A model generated the notes under the pieces. The model saw only the letters and a list, made by a program, of their open reading frames with translations, made no database searches and was not told where the DNA came from. Shown here one piece after another: positions 16,934 through 24,907 of a stretch of 64,000 nt of DNA. The stretch is taken from NCBI GenBank assembly GCA_017744715.1, contig JAGIAT010000001.1, forward strand, positions 682,001 to 746,000. Direction: 5' to 3'. This DNA comes from Niabella sp. (GTDB taxonomy: Bacteria > Bacteroidota > Bacteroidia > Chitinophagales > Chitinophagaceae). Made by a program: the position numbers and the translations under genes. Position 1 is the stretch's first letter. Every line of letters begins with the position of its first letter.

Positions 16934-18679
16934 TCAGGAACGGATACTCAGCGCCGAGATTTCATCTTCCAGCAACTGGTCATTGGTAAGGTTGAGGCCG
17001 GTGCGCAACCGGCGTTTGCTGCGGGCTACACTGTCTTTACTGATGCCAAGGGTGTTGGCAATCTGATAATTGGTCAGTTTCAAAAACATCAGCGCGGCAA
17101 GCCGTTCCATGGCCGGGGTAAGATTTTGCATCCGGCGCGCCAGGTTATCAAAAAAAGCGGGGTAAGCCCTGGAGAACTGATCCCTGAATTTTTCCCAGTC
17201 TTCCTCTGTTAGCAGGGAATAGGAAAGCAGCTGCTCCGGCACGGCAGCTTCTGCTTCCCGGCCATTCAGCTGCTGCTGCAATGAATCGATCAGATCATTT
17301 TTTTCAATAATATTCCGTGTAAACAGGGTTATCTGCTCCCGGGCTTCTTCAATATTCCGTTTGGCCGCGGCATGCCGGAGAGCCATCACCCGCAGCCGGT
17401 ATTGTTCCTTTGCCCGTTTCCGGTTATACAACAGGAGCACGATAATGGTAAGCAGCACAATACCCGCCAACACGGCGTTGCGGATACTTTTTTCCCTGCT
17501 GGCAACCGCTTGTGTGAGGGTTAGTGAATGTTGCAGATTGTCAAAAGCAATCTGGGCTTTGATAACAGAAAAGGCACTGTTCTTATTGGCTTCCCGCTGC
17601 AGTGCCGTATACCGGTTCCACATATCGTAATAGTAAAAGGCGCTGTCGGTTGGTCCGGTTTGCCGGTAAATGGCGCTCAGCTGACTGGCCGCTTCGATTA
17701 TTTCGGGGTATTTGTTTTTGAGCAGGGCAATATTCCAGGCCGCCCGGGCTTCCACTTGTGCGGGCGCATACTGCTTTTGCCGGAAATAAAATAGCGAAAG
17801 GGCGTTGTGTGCCATGGCTATATTCAGCGAGTCCTTTGCCTCAACGCTGCTTTGAAGATAGGCGGAAAGCAGGGGGGCGGCTTCTGCGTAGCGACCTTCT
17901 GCGGTATATGTTTGGCCGATGTTCCCTTTGGCAATACCGTTCCAAAGGAGTACTATATAAGGATGCGCACCTGGTTTCAAGGTCTGCAGGATCTTATTAT
18001 AATACCAGCGGGCGCTATCGTACCGGTTCAGTTTTTTATAGGAGGCGCCAAGGAGGTCGCACTGGAAAATGTATACCAGGGGATCCCGGTGAACGGTATC
18101 AATATCCCATAGTTTCAGGCATTCCCTGCCATAGTTGATGGATTTGGCATATTCGCCCTGTTTATACAAGGCGGCACTTACACCAAAAAACCGGTTTTGC
18201 GTATAGGGAAAATAACGGTACCCGATCTTTTGCTGTATTTCGAGTGCTTTTAAGTTATAAAGAAGGTTGGTTTCGGGAGAAGGCGGAATATCGGCACGGA
18301 TGCTGTATAATTCGGCATTGAGCTGTTCATCCTGCAGCGGGTAAGCCAGTTTTATGGCGTTGTCAATGGTCTTATAATATTTTTCAGCCGTATTATATTC
18401 CCGGGCGGCCATAATCTCAAACATCAGCAGGCGTACCTGCAGTCGCCTGTCCGGATTTTTTTTTATGTACTGCCGCAGTTGATCAATATGACCCAGGTAT
18501 CGTTTTTTATAGGAAGGATCGTTTTTATGGATCAGTAATGAGTCAAAGAAAACCTGCGACCGGTAGCTTTGCGTACGATCAGATACTTTCCAGGCCTTTA
18601 TATAGGGCGCAATATCCGGCCCCTGGGCAGTAGAGGCTGTACTAAGTAGAAGGCACCACAGGAGAGATATCAATTTCAC
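16934..18679 (-). CDS. TPR membrane-anchored regulator with C-terminal HTH
   Basis: 581 residues if it starts at GTG 18679, which gives MKLISLLWCLLLSTASTAQ, a clean signal peptide; no ATG is available, and a TTG at 18733 would add 18 residues. The N-terminal two-thirds is a periplasmic array of tetratricopeptide repeats (for example YRYFPYTQNRFFGVSAALYK, YIVLLWNGIAKGNIGQTY). One membrane helix follows (NAVLAGIVLLTIIVLLLYNR), then a cytoplasmic coiled segment, then a helix-turn-helix of the LuxR type (MFLKLTNYQIANTLGISKDS, VARSKRRLRTGLNL). Such proteins are common transcription regulators in Bacteroidota and often act on neighbouring surface genes; the beta-helix gene next door is a candidate target. 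Inference. Confidence 0.85.
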   Translation of the reverse strand: MKLISLLWCLLLSTASTAQGPDIAPYIKAWKVSDRTQSYRSQVFFDSLLIHKNDPSYKKRYLGHIDQLRQYIKKNPDRRLQVRLLMFEIMAAREYNTAEKYYKTIDNAIKLAYPLQDEQLNAELYSIRADIPPSPETNLLYNLKALEIQQKIGYRYFPYTQNRFFGVSAALYKQGEYAKSINYGRECLKLWDIDTVHRDPLVYIFQCDLLGASYKKLNRYDSARWYYNKILQTLKPGAHPYIVLLWNGIAKGNIGQTYTAEGRYAEAAPLLSAYLQSSVEAKDSLNIAMAHNALSLFYFRQKQYAPAQVEARAAWNIALLKNKYPEIIEAASQLSAIYRQTGPTDSAFYYYDMWNRYTALQREANKNSAFSVIKAQIAFDNLQHSLTLTQAVASREKSIRNAVLAGIVLLTIIVLLLYNRKRAKEQYRLRVMALRHAAAKRNIEEAREQITLFTRNIIEKNDLIDSLQQQLNGREAEAAVPEQLLSYSLLTEEDWEKFRDQFSRAYPAFFDNLARRMQNLTPAMERLAALMFLKLTNYQIANTLGISKDSVARSKRRLRTGLNLTNDQLLEDEISALSIRS

Positions 18680-18741
18680 GGTCACTAGGTTGGTGCTGTA
18701 AATATACGCAGAAAGTTGTACCGGCTTCCCCAACCGGAGTA

Positions 18742-19116
18742 TCAGGACTCAATGATGACCACGGCAGCAGCAATATTTTTGAGGTGGCTGAGCGATACGC
18801 TTACTTTTTTAAGATCGAGGTGTTGGAGGGTGCGTGCGGTTTCACCGTTCAATTGCAGTACCGGTTTCCCGTTCTCATCGCCCAGGATGGCAATTTCATT
18901 AAACGCGGTACCCGTTGACCAACCCGTACCCAGCGCTTTAAACAGTGCTTCCTTTGCTGCAAAGCGTGCCGCATAATGTTCATATTTGTGCGCCTTAGGC
19001 TCGCAATAAGCAATCTCTTCCGCAGAAAAAACGAGTTCGCGGAAGCCCTGTTCCTTTTGGATCTTTTCTGCTACGCGTTCGGTTTCTATTACGTCAAGTC
19101 CAAGTCCGGTGATCAT
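18742..19116 (-). CDS. acpS: holo-[acyl-carrier-protein] synthase
   Basis: 124 residues, the usual length. AcpS moves the 4'-phosphopantetheine arm of CoA to a Ser of apo-ACP, needed for fatty acids and probably for the flexirubin ACPs. The two signature blocks are present: GLGLDVIETERV with the metal-binding Asp, and ARFAAKEALFKALGTG with the metal Glu and active Lys. The C-terminal VSLSHLKNIAAAVV is also typical. Transcribed with the preceding or following housekeeping genes; spacing to yidD is 133 bases and the gap holds no clear element. Confidence 0.95.
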   Translation of the reverse strand: MITGLGLDVIETERVAEKIQKEQGFRELVFSAEEIAYCEPKAHKYEHYAARFAAKEALFKALGTGWSTGTAFNEIAILGDENGKPVLQLNGETARTLQHLDLKKVSVSLSHLKNIAAAVVIIES

Positions 19117-19249
19117 ATTTTTGTTCCAGGTTTTAAGGTTTAACGTTTTACGTTAGATCCGGTTTCTGCTCGATGTTCCCCGGGGATTTTTTTGGGTTCC
19201 TTTTTTTTAACCTTAAGCTTTAAACCCCGAACCCGAAACGGCTCCGGGC

Positions 19250-19480
19250 CTAGGGCACGGGATCATACCCGCTGCCTCCCCAGGGATGACAACGGGAAAT
19301 GCGTTTTATGGAAAGCCAGAACCCTTTGAAAGGTCCATATTTTTTAAAGGCTTCCAGCGCATAGTGGCTGCAGGTAGGGGTGTACCGGCACTTGGGTCCC
19401 ATCCAGGGCGAAATAACCAACTGGTAGAACCGTATCAGTAAGATAAACGGCAGACTTGCTATTTTAAGGAGCCATTTCAT
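19250..19480 (-). CDS. yidD: membrane protein insertion efficiency factor YidD
   Basis: 76 residues. YidD is a small membrane-associated protein that helps YidC insert inner-membrane proteins. Signature: [28 protein letters not shown] with three conserved Cys, and [13 protein letters not shown] at the C-terminus. The start overlaps the end of rnpA by 17 bases, the arrangement known from many bacteria. Confidence 0.95.
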   Translation of the reverse strand: MKWLLKIASLPFILLIRFYQLVISPWMGPKCRYTPTCSHYALEAFKKYGPFKGFWLSIKRISRCHPWGGSGYDPVP

Positions 19481-19865
19481 GAATCCGGGTAGTTAATTTT
19501 TGCAACAGATGGCCGGTTTGTTTATAAACCGTTTCATAGTCCGGGAGTTCTTTCCCGGTAAACAATAAGAACAACGAAACCTGGCGTTGGGTTTGCAACG
19601 CCGCTTGTTTAAGCCCGGCCTGCTGCAAGCGGTATGCTTCCCGCAACAGGCGTTTGATGCGGTTGCGGTCCACCGCTTTTTTAAAATACCGGCTGCTGAC
19701 CCCTACGCCACACTTTATTTCCGGCAGCGCCGCCGGCTCGGTGAGGTACAATAGTTTTATAAAACCGGCATGAAAACGTTTTCCTTCGCTAAAAACCTCC
19801 TGTAATTTTTTACGGCTTTTTAGTCGGGCGCTTTTTGGAAACGGGTATGTTTTTGTTTGCTGCAA
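19464..19865 (-). CDS. rnpA: ribonuclease P protein component
   Basis: 133 residues. RnpA is the protein subunit of RNase P, which matures the 5' end of tRNAs. Family marks: [17 protein letters not shown] at the N-terminus, then [30 protein letters not shown], the RNA-binding RNR motif. The frame has no ATG; the likely start is TTG at 19865, directly before the conserved N-terminus. In most bacteria rnpA follows rpmH directly, but here rpmH lies 2.9 kb away, with a glycosidase gene and repeats between. A likely own promoter box lies 12 bases upstream. Confidence 0.95.
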   Translation of the reverse strand: MQQTKTYPFPKSARLKSRKKLQEVFSEGKRFHAGFIKLLYLTEPAALPEIKCGVGVSSRYFKKAVDRNRIKRLLREAYRLQQAGLKQAALQTQRQVSLFLLFTGKELPDYETVYKQTGHLLQKLTTRIHEMAP

Positions 19866-19876
19866 TGGATAAAATG

Positions 19877-19884
19877 CAAAAATA
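19877..19884 (-). promoter_or_regulatory. -7 promoter box for rnpA-yidD
   Basis: On the minus strand the sequence is TATTTTTG, a match to the Bacteroidetes -7 consensus TAnnTTTG. The last G is 12 bases before the TTG start of rnpA, so the leader would be only a few bases. No clear TTTG -33 element was found at the right distance. Confidence 0.4.
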
Positions 19885-19994
19885 AGATGATCTGCAATCT
19901 TTCAGTGCCTGCCGGCCGTTTATATATCAATGTCGTTTCGTTTAGCGATTTTTATAATCGTCGTGTTAAGTGCCAAAAGATGTTTTAGTTTTTT

Positions 19995-20194
19995 ATTTTC
20001 AACTTAATTAGGGCCGCTGATCCGCAGATTGGATGCCGCTTATAGTCAGCGCAACTTGTTACACCCGGGCGTGATCTGCGGCTGCTTAAACCATACTTTT
20101 CCATTTTTCAACCTAATTAAGGCCGCTGATGCGCAGATCAGGTACCGTTTATAATCAGCGCAACTTGTCACATCCCGGGTGATCCGCGGCTTTA
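19995..20194. repeat. two tandem copies of an inverted-ended repeat
   Basis: Unit 1 (about 19995-20086) and unit 2 (about 20104-20194) are 109 bases apart and share the blocks TTTTCAAC-TAATTA, GCCGCTGAT-CGCAGAT, AATCAGCGCAACTTGT and CCCGGG-GAT-CGCGGC with scattered differences. Each unit begins near CCGCAGAT and ends near ATCTGCGG or a variant, so the ends are inverted. No open frame. A related, more diverged copy is at 33395-33473. It occupies most of the 490-base space between rnpA and the GH95 gene. Confidence 0.75.
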
Positions 20195-20288
20195 AGGAAA
20201 TGGCATTGATTTATATATACAGAACAGCGTTCCTTACCCCATAAAGTGACCGGCTTTAATTGCTGATAGCAGTGCTGCAGCCAACGGG

Positions 20289-20298
20289 TGCGACGCAA
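20289..20298 (+). repeat. copy 1 of the TGCGACGCAA intergenic repeat
   Basis: Core TGCGACGCAA, followed by CAAAGCTG. One of four copies found in the window, all outside genes; this one lies 59 bases downstream of the GH95 stop. Confidence 0.5.
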
Positions 20299-20356
20299 GC
20301 AAAGCTGATAGTAGTACAGACGATCACCCAATAAACGTCTGCAGCGATGGATATCG

Positions 20357-22618
20357 TTAATTTGCACTACCAAGCACTATCATGCCGCCGGCTTTGCCAT
20401 TGAGCTCTACAAAGCCGTTATCGGTTTCCTTTAGTTGCATATTCTTTTGTGAAAGGATCCTGCATTTGGAAAAGGGCAGTTTGAAGAGCGCACGCCCGCC
20501 TTTCTCTGCTACAATTTTGATGCTGCGTATGGCTCCGTTTTCCATCTGCCCGCTTACCAGAAAGGCGCCTTCGGTACGGAGGTTGGTGAAGCGGATATTT
20601 TTCCAGCTGGCAGGAATGGCCGGAAAAACCTGCGCGTAGCCCTGCCTGCTTTGCAGCAATAATTCCTGTACCCCCTGTGCAAAGGCAAAGTTGCCTTCGA
20701 GGGTAAACGGCCGGTAGGTAAAGCCGGAGTACTGCCCGCCTTTTTGATCCCCGTTCAGGTGAAAACTATTGGAGGAACAAAAATTGGACGCAAAAATCTG
20801 CAATTGTCGCAGGGCGCTGTCGGCCTGGTAGGCCCGGGCATACAGGGAGGCCATCCAGCTAAACGAATACCCGCACCAGGCGCGGGTGCCTTTTGCCTCA
20901 ATATGCCTGAGTGATTTTTCGAGGATGGTTTTATCTTCCGGACGATTGGCATCCAGTAAGGCTAGCGGATAAATGGCCATATAGGGTGAAAAATGACGAT
21001 GCGAAGATTCCATATCCTGGCCGGGGGCGATGGTTAAACCGGTTTCGTTTACGCTGTACGCGGGAAGTTCAGCAAGTGTTTGCTTCCATCTTGTGGCTTC
21101 TGCCGGCCGGTTCATGGCTGTTGCTGTTTCCGCTGCTGCGGTGAACAGGAATTTGGCCAGCGCCAGGTCATAATTCGTCCAGTTGCGGAACCAGGCGGTG
21201 ATGGCATTATCGTTGTATTCCGGACTGGAGCTGAGTGGCAGCTTTCGTACGCCGTGCTGCAACCGGGTGATATTTTCCAGGTAAACGGCCGCATCATGAA
21301 TATACGGATAGGCACGGGTTTTCAGAAACTGATCATTCATTGAATACTTCCATTGCCAGTAAAAATGCTGGGCGCACCAGGCGCCTACCGTGGGCGATAA
21401 GGAGTACTGGATCCAGCCGCCCATGGGGTCGCCATTTAACGTTACCACCCCGGGAACATTTAATCCGGCTACTTCAAAATACTGGCGGGTATATTGCAGG
21501 TTTTTTTGCCGTATTTTCCAAAGCCAGTCGGTAAACGTGGCGGCCTCTTCGAGATGATTTCCCGTGTAAGCCGGCCAGTAGCTGAGCTGTGTATTCAGGT
21601 CATTATGAAAATCGCCTTTCCAGGGAGGCAGGCTGCCGTTGTCGGCGGTCCATACGGCCTGCAGGGTAATTGCAGGTGCTCCTTTTCGACTTACGGCTCC
21701 CAGTTTATATAACTCCAGGTAATATTGTTTTTCTATAGCGGCATCCGGCAATTGCACGGCAGACTGGTTCCAGAAGCGGGTCCACCATTGCCGGTGGCTT
21801 TGCTGGTTTGTTTTTGAACCGGATTCCGGCAGCCTGGCAGCCTGGTTGTTGGAAATGGTCCATGCCCCGCTGAGCCGGTTCCCGGTTTTTGTCCAGCGTA
21901 CCAACACTTCAAAATAATGCTGCTGATAGGTGGGCTGATGATAGCGGATGCTGGTTGTTCCGTTGGTTACGGTTCCTTTGGCATAACCCAGTTTTTCCAG
22001 GCCTTCGCCCGAATGGCTGTTGTCATTTTCCGTGGCGGATTTTCCGGAATTATAATTGTGAATTTCCAGTTCCGGTATGAGCAGAGGTGTAACAGCCGCC
22101 GGTAAGTTTTCAAATTCAAAATACCCCGCTTGTTGGGTGGCGTGTATATAAGAGCGGAATATAGTGCCGGATTGAAAGGTTACGGTGTTTACAGCGGTGG
22201 CAATATCAAGCTTGTTGGATACAACGGATCCCAGGTCCTTCAGGTTGAATTGCAGGGCCGCTGCGGGCAGTTTGGTGGGATAAGGGGTATTGTCGTAGGG
22301 CCAGTCGCCTAACTGCTGTACGGGTTTATAATCCTTTTTTAATACCTGCTGTTCTACCCATCGGAAAGTGAATTTTGAAAGATCCAGGGCTTTCCGTTCA
22401 TCCCAGAGGTCGGCACGGTCCAGCGATAGCCGGAGCCGGTCTTTTTTTTGCCATACCAGGGCCCCCAGCATCCCGTTGCCCAGGGGCATGGCTTCATCCC
22501 AGCGGGCAGCCAGGTGGTTAAACTCCAGGTTATGTTTGGCGGTGGGTTGTGCCGTTACAAACAGGGTAAAAAACGTACAAAAAGCAATCCCGTGCAATCG
22601 GTATAGGAAATTGAGCAT
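20357..22618 (-). CDS. secreted GH95-like glycoside hydrolase
   Basis: 753 residues with a signal peptide (residues 1-24, ending VTAQ). The layout fits glycoside hydrolase family 95 (alpha-L-fucosidase/galactosidase): an N-terminal beta-sandwich with WDEAMPLGNGMLGALVW, then an alpha-barrel with LQAVWTADNGSLPPWKGDFH, DLNTQLSYWPAYTGN and EGNFAFAQGVQELLLQS. From memory the catalytic set of the bifidobacterial enzyme includes two Asn in an N-x-N motif and an Asp in a DGN motif; here these read D340-L-N342 and E641-G-N, so activity or specificity may differ. The gene sits between rpmH and rnpA, which is odd (see findings). A single gene without a SusC/D pair nearby. Confidence 0.75.
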   Translation of the reverse strand: MLNFLYRLHGIAFCTFFTLFVTAQPTAKHNLEFNHLAARWDEAMPLGNGMLGALVWQKKDRLRLSLDRADLWDERKALDLSKFTFRWVEQQVLKKDYKPVQQLGDWPYDNTPYPTKLPAAALQFNLKDLGSVVSNKLDIATAVNTVTFQSGTIFRSYIHATQQAGYFEFENLPAAVTPLLIPELEIHNYNSGKSATENDNSHSGEGLEKLGYAKGTVTNGTTSIRYHQPTYQQHYFEVLVRWTKTGNRLSGAWTISNNQAARLPESGSKTNQQSHRQWWTRFWNQSAVQLPDAAIEKQYYLELYKLGAVSRKGAPAITLQAVWTADNGSLPPWKGDFHNDLNTQLSYWPAYTGNHLEEAATFTDWLWKIRQKNLQYTRQYFEVAGLNVPGVVTLNGDPMGGWIQYSLSPTVGAWCAQHFYWQWKYSMNDQFLKTRAYPYIHDAAVYLENITRLQHGVRKLPLSSSPEYNDNAITAWFRNWTNYDLALAKFLFTAAAETATAMNRPAEATRWKQTLAELPAYSVNETGLTIAPGQDMESSHRHFSPYMAIYPLALLDANRPEDKTILEKSLRHIEAKGTRAWCGYSFSWMASLYARAYQADSALRQLQIFASNFCSSNSFHLNGDQKGGQYSGFTYRPFTLEGNFAFAQGVQELLLQSRQGYAQVFPAIPASWKNIRFTNLRTEGAFLVSGQMENGAIRSIKIVAEKGGRALFKLPFSKCRILSQKNMQLKETDNGFVELNGKAGGMIVLGSAN

Positions 22619-22686
22619 TCCCGAACTTACAATAATTTTTGAGGATCCGGGTGCTGAAAGCGAGGCAAACGTTTGCGCAGCCGGGC

Positions 22687-22713
22687 AAAAAAATAGCCCC
22701 GTTTCCGGAGCTA
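22687..22713 (-). terminator. rho-independent terminator of rpmH
   Basis: On the minus strand TAGCTCCG, loop GAAA, CGGGGCTA (22713 down to 22694, one G-T pair), then seven T (22693-22687). It lies 27 bases past the rpmH stop, so rpmH is probably a one-gene transcript. Confidence 0.85.
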
Positions 22714-22739
22714 CAATTCTTTTTCAAGCGTTGGAGCGC

Positions 22740-22895
22740 TTACTTCAATTTCCTTTCGTCGGAAACTGTTAATTTCTTACGTCCTTTTGCACGACGGCTG
22801 GCCAGTACTTTACGGCCGTTAGCGGTTTGCATACGTTTGCGAAAACCATGAACGGTTTTACGACGACGACGATGGGGTTGAAATGTACGTTTCAT
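22740..22895 (-). CDS. rpmH: 50S ribosomal protein L34
   Basis: 51 residues translated from ATG at 22895 to TAA at 22740. The sequence opens [18 protein letters not shown] and continues [20 protein letters not shown], then [13 protein letters not shown]: the standard L34 signature, with a Bacteroidota-type C-terminal extension. L34 is a small basic protein of the large ribosomal subunit. Normally rpmH is followed by rnpA; here a terminator, a glycosidase gene and repeats separate them. Confidence 0.97.
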   Translation of the reverse strand: MKRTFQPHRRRRKTVHGFRKRMQTANGRKVLASRRAKGRKKLTVSDERKLK

Positions 22896-22999
22896 AATAT
22901 CTTTAAATTTTCACTATTTTTTGAATGCGCATGGGAGAACATGCTGGTTTTCAAGTTTCAACCACAGGACACCACTCCCGTTGGTTTGTGAAAGGACGG

Positions 23000-23007
23000 C
23001 AAAGGTA
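23000..23007 (-). promoter_or_regulatory. -7 promoter box upstream of rpmH
   Basis: The minus strand reads TACCTTTG, an exact TAnnTTTG match. The rpmH leader would be about 100 bases. I did not find a convincing -33 TTTG. Confidence 0.4.
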
Positions 23008-23038
23008 GGGAAAAACCGGGAAAATGACGCTGCCGGGC

Positions 23039-23902
23039 TTAAATGTATTTTTTCGTTGCCAGGTGGTCGTGGCTAAACTTCAGGCTTTCGAACATATCAC
23101 CCTTGCTGGTGTCCTGTTCTACAAACCATTTTTTTAAACCGGCCGTTTTCCGTGCGGCAAAGATCCGGTCAAAGTCAATCGTTCCATGTCCCACTTCCGT
23201 AATGGCCCCTGTTCCGGCCTCCATATCCTTTACATGCCAGAGCGGGAACCGGCCGGGGTATTTATTAAAATACGCCACAGGATCCTGCCCGGCCTTGCTG
23301 ATCCAGTAAAGATCCAGCTCCATATTTACCAGTTTGGGGGCCGTATTGGTAATTAAATGGTCGTACACCAGCGTGTTGTTATATTTTTCAAACTCGAAAT
23401 CATGATTATGATAGGCAAACCCCATCCCGGCAGCGACGGCCTTTTCGCCCGATTTATTGAGCAGGTCCGGAAGTGCAGCATATACCTCGCTGGTTCTTTC
23501 TTCAGGAAATAAATAGGCGCAGGCCATATACCGGGCCCCAATTGCGTGTAAATCTTCTACCGCCTTTTCCCATCCGTTTTTTAATGTTCCTTTCGATTTC
23601 AGCTGAAACCCGGTAAGATGATGCGAGCTTACCACTTTTACACCGGTATTTTTTAAAATGGATCTGAATTCGGCCGGGGTTTTACCAAAGAAGCTTCCGT
23701 CATAGCCATAGATCTCCAGTTCATTATAGCCGATGCCGACCAGTTTTTCCAGGGTGCCTTCCAGGTTTTTCGCCACTGCTTCCCTTACTGAGAACAATTG
23801 CATGGCCATATATTTTTTCTTTGCGCTGGCTGCAAACAGGCTGGTTGTATATAAACCCGCCGTACCTGCGGCAATGGTTTTGAGAAAGGAACTTCTGTTC
23901 AT
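23039..23902 (-). CDS. exported sugar phosphate isomerase/epimerase-like TIM-barrel protein
   Basis: 287 residues from ATG 23902 (MNRSSFLKTIAAGTAG), which opens a Tat- or Sec-like signal peptide; an upstream start at 23974 would put 24 non-signal residues in front. The body is a xylose-isomerase-like TIM barrel (family AP endonuclease 2): MAMQLFSVREAV, LEIYGYDG, VVSSHHLTGF, FAYHNHDFEF, LDLYWISKAG, WHVKDMEAG. The His and Glu/Asp residues of the metal site are present. Secreted proteins of this type occur widely in Bacteroidota, usually with unknown sugar substrates. It is a separate unit from the rpmH gene downstream. Confidence 0.85.
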   Translation of the reverse strand: MNRSSFLKTIAAGTAGLYTTSLFAASAKKKYMAMQLFSVREAVAKNLEGTLEKLVGIGYNELEIYGYDGSFFGKTPAEFRSILKNTGVKVVSSHHLTGFQLKSKGTLKNGWEKAVEDLHAIGARYMACAYLFPEERTSEVYAALPDLLNKSGEKAVAAGMGFAYHNHDFEFEKYNNTLVYDHLITNTAPKLVNMELDLYWISKAGQDPVAYFNKYPGRFPLWHVKDMEAGTGAITEVGHGTIDFDRIFAARKTAGLKKWFVEQDTSKGDMFESLKFSHDHLATKKYI

Positions 23903-24006
23903 CACATTCCGTTTTTGATAAAAAAATAGCGATTGATTCCTGAAGTTAGCAGAAATCAGTTGAATTTCAAGCACCCGGTAAACCGGCTTGTACAGCGGTG
24001 GCTGAT

Positions 24007-24897
24007 TTATAAAACGATATGGGTGCTGCTGACCGGTGCCCCGAAAAAAAGGGAACCATGATTGTCAAAATCTTCGGTGGAATCTGTGGTAAAAAAATGT
24101 TGCCTTCCGTTTTTGCTGCAGCGCTGTTCCATTTCCGGATGCCGGCGGAGGTAGCTGGCCAGGCTGTTTGCCACGAGCTCTCCCTGGGAAACCAGTTTTA
24201 CGTCGATGGGCAAATGTTCCTGTATTTTGTCTTTTAACAGCGGATAATGGGTGCAGGCCAGCAATACCGCGTCCACTTTCGGGCCTTTGTGAAACAGGGC
24301 ATGCAGGTTCTTTTTTATAAAGAAATCGGCGCCGGGGGTATCGATCTCATTATTCTCTACAATGGGCACCCACATGGGACAGGCTTCCTGGTATACCCGT
24401 GCTTCGGGGAAAAATTTATGGATCTCGATGGGATAAGAACCGGAATTAACCGTACCCTTTGTTGCCAGGATGCCGATCTCTCCGTTTTCAGAATATTCGC
24501 CAATGACCTCGGTTGTAGGACGGATGACGCCCAATACCCGTTTATCCGGGGCAATCCGGGGCAGATCATTTTGCTGGATGCTGCGCAGTGCCTTGGCAGA
24601 AGCCGTATTGCAGGCAAGGATCACCAGGCTGCAGCCCTGCTCAAAAAACCATTGCACGCATTGCAGGGTATATTCATACACCGTTTCAAAAGAGCGGTTG
24701 CCGTAGGGTGCGCGGCCATTATCGCCCAGGTATAGGTAGTCATACTGCGGCAGCACCTTCACCAGTTCCTTCAGCACGGTCAGCCCGCCATAACCGGAAT
24801 CAAAAACACCGATGGGCGCTGCATTACTGCCGGCGGCTGATGGCTGATCGCTGCCTGCTGATAACTGACTACTGCTAACTGATAACTGTTGGTTCAT
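24007..24897 (-). CDS. murI: glutamate racemase
   Basis: 296 residues from ATG 24897. MurI converts L- to D-glutamate for peptidoglycan. Family marks: IGVFDSGYGGLTVLKEL, YLGDNGRAPYG, ILACNTASA (first catalytic Cys) and LLACTHYPLL (second Cys with His). The start follows the murA stop by 10 bases, so the pair is co-transcribed. The first 25 residues (MNQQLSVSSSQLSAGSDQPS...) are not part of the family fold and are encoded by a degenerate CTGATAACTG-type repeat that occurs elsewhere in intergenic DNA here. An upstream start is possible but would run into murA. Enzyme call firm. Confidence 0.95.
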   Translation of the reverse strand: MNQQLSVSSSQLSAGSDQPSAAGSNAAPIGVFDSGYGGLTVLKELVKVLPQYDYLYLGDNGRAPYGNRSFETVYEYTLQCVQWFFEQGCSLVILACNTASAKALRSIQQNDLPRIAPDKRVLGVIRPTTEVIGEYSENGEIGILATKGTVNSGSYPIEIHKFFPEARVYQEACPMWVPIVENNEIDTPGADFFIKKNLHALFHKGPKVDAVLLACTHYPLLKDKIQEHLPIDVKLVSQGELVANSLASYLRRHPEMEQRCSKNGRQHFFTTDSTEDFDNHGSLFFGAPVSSTHIVL

Positions 24898-24907
24898 TGC
24901 TGATGGC

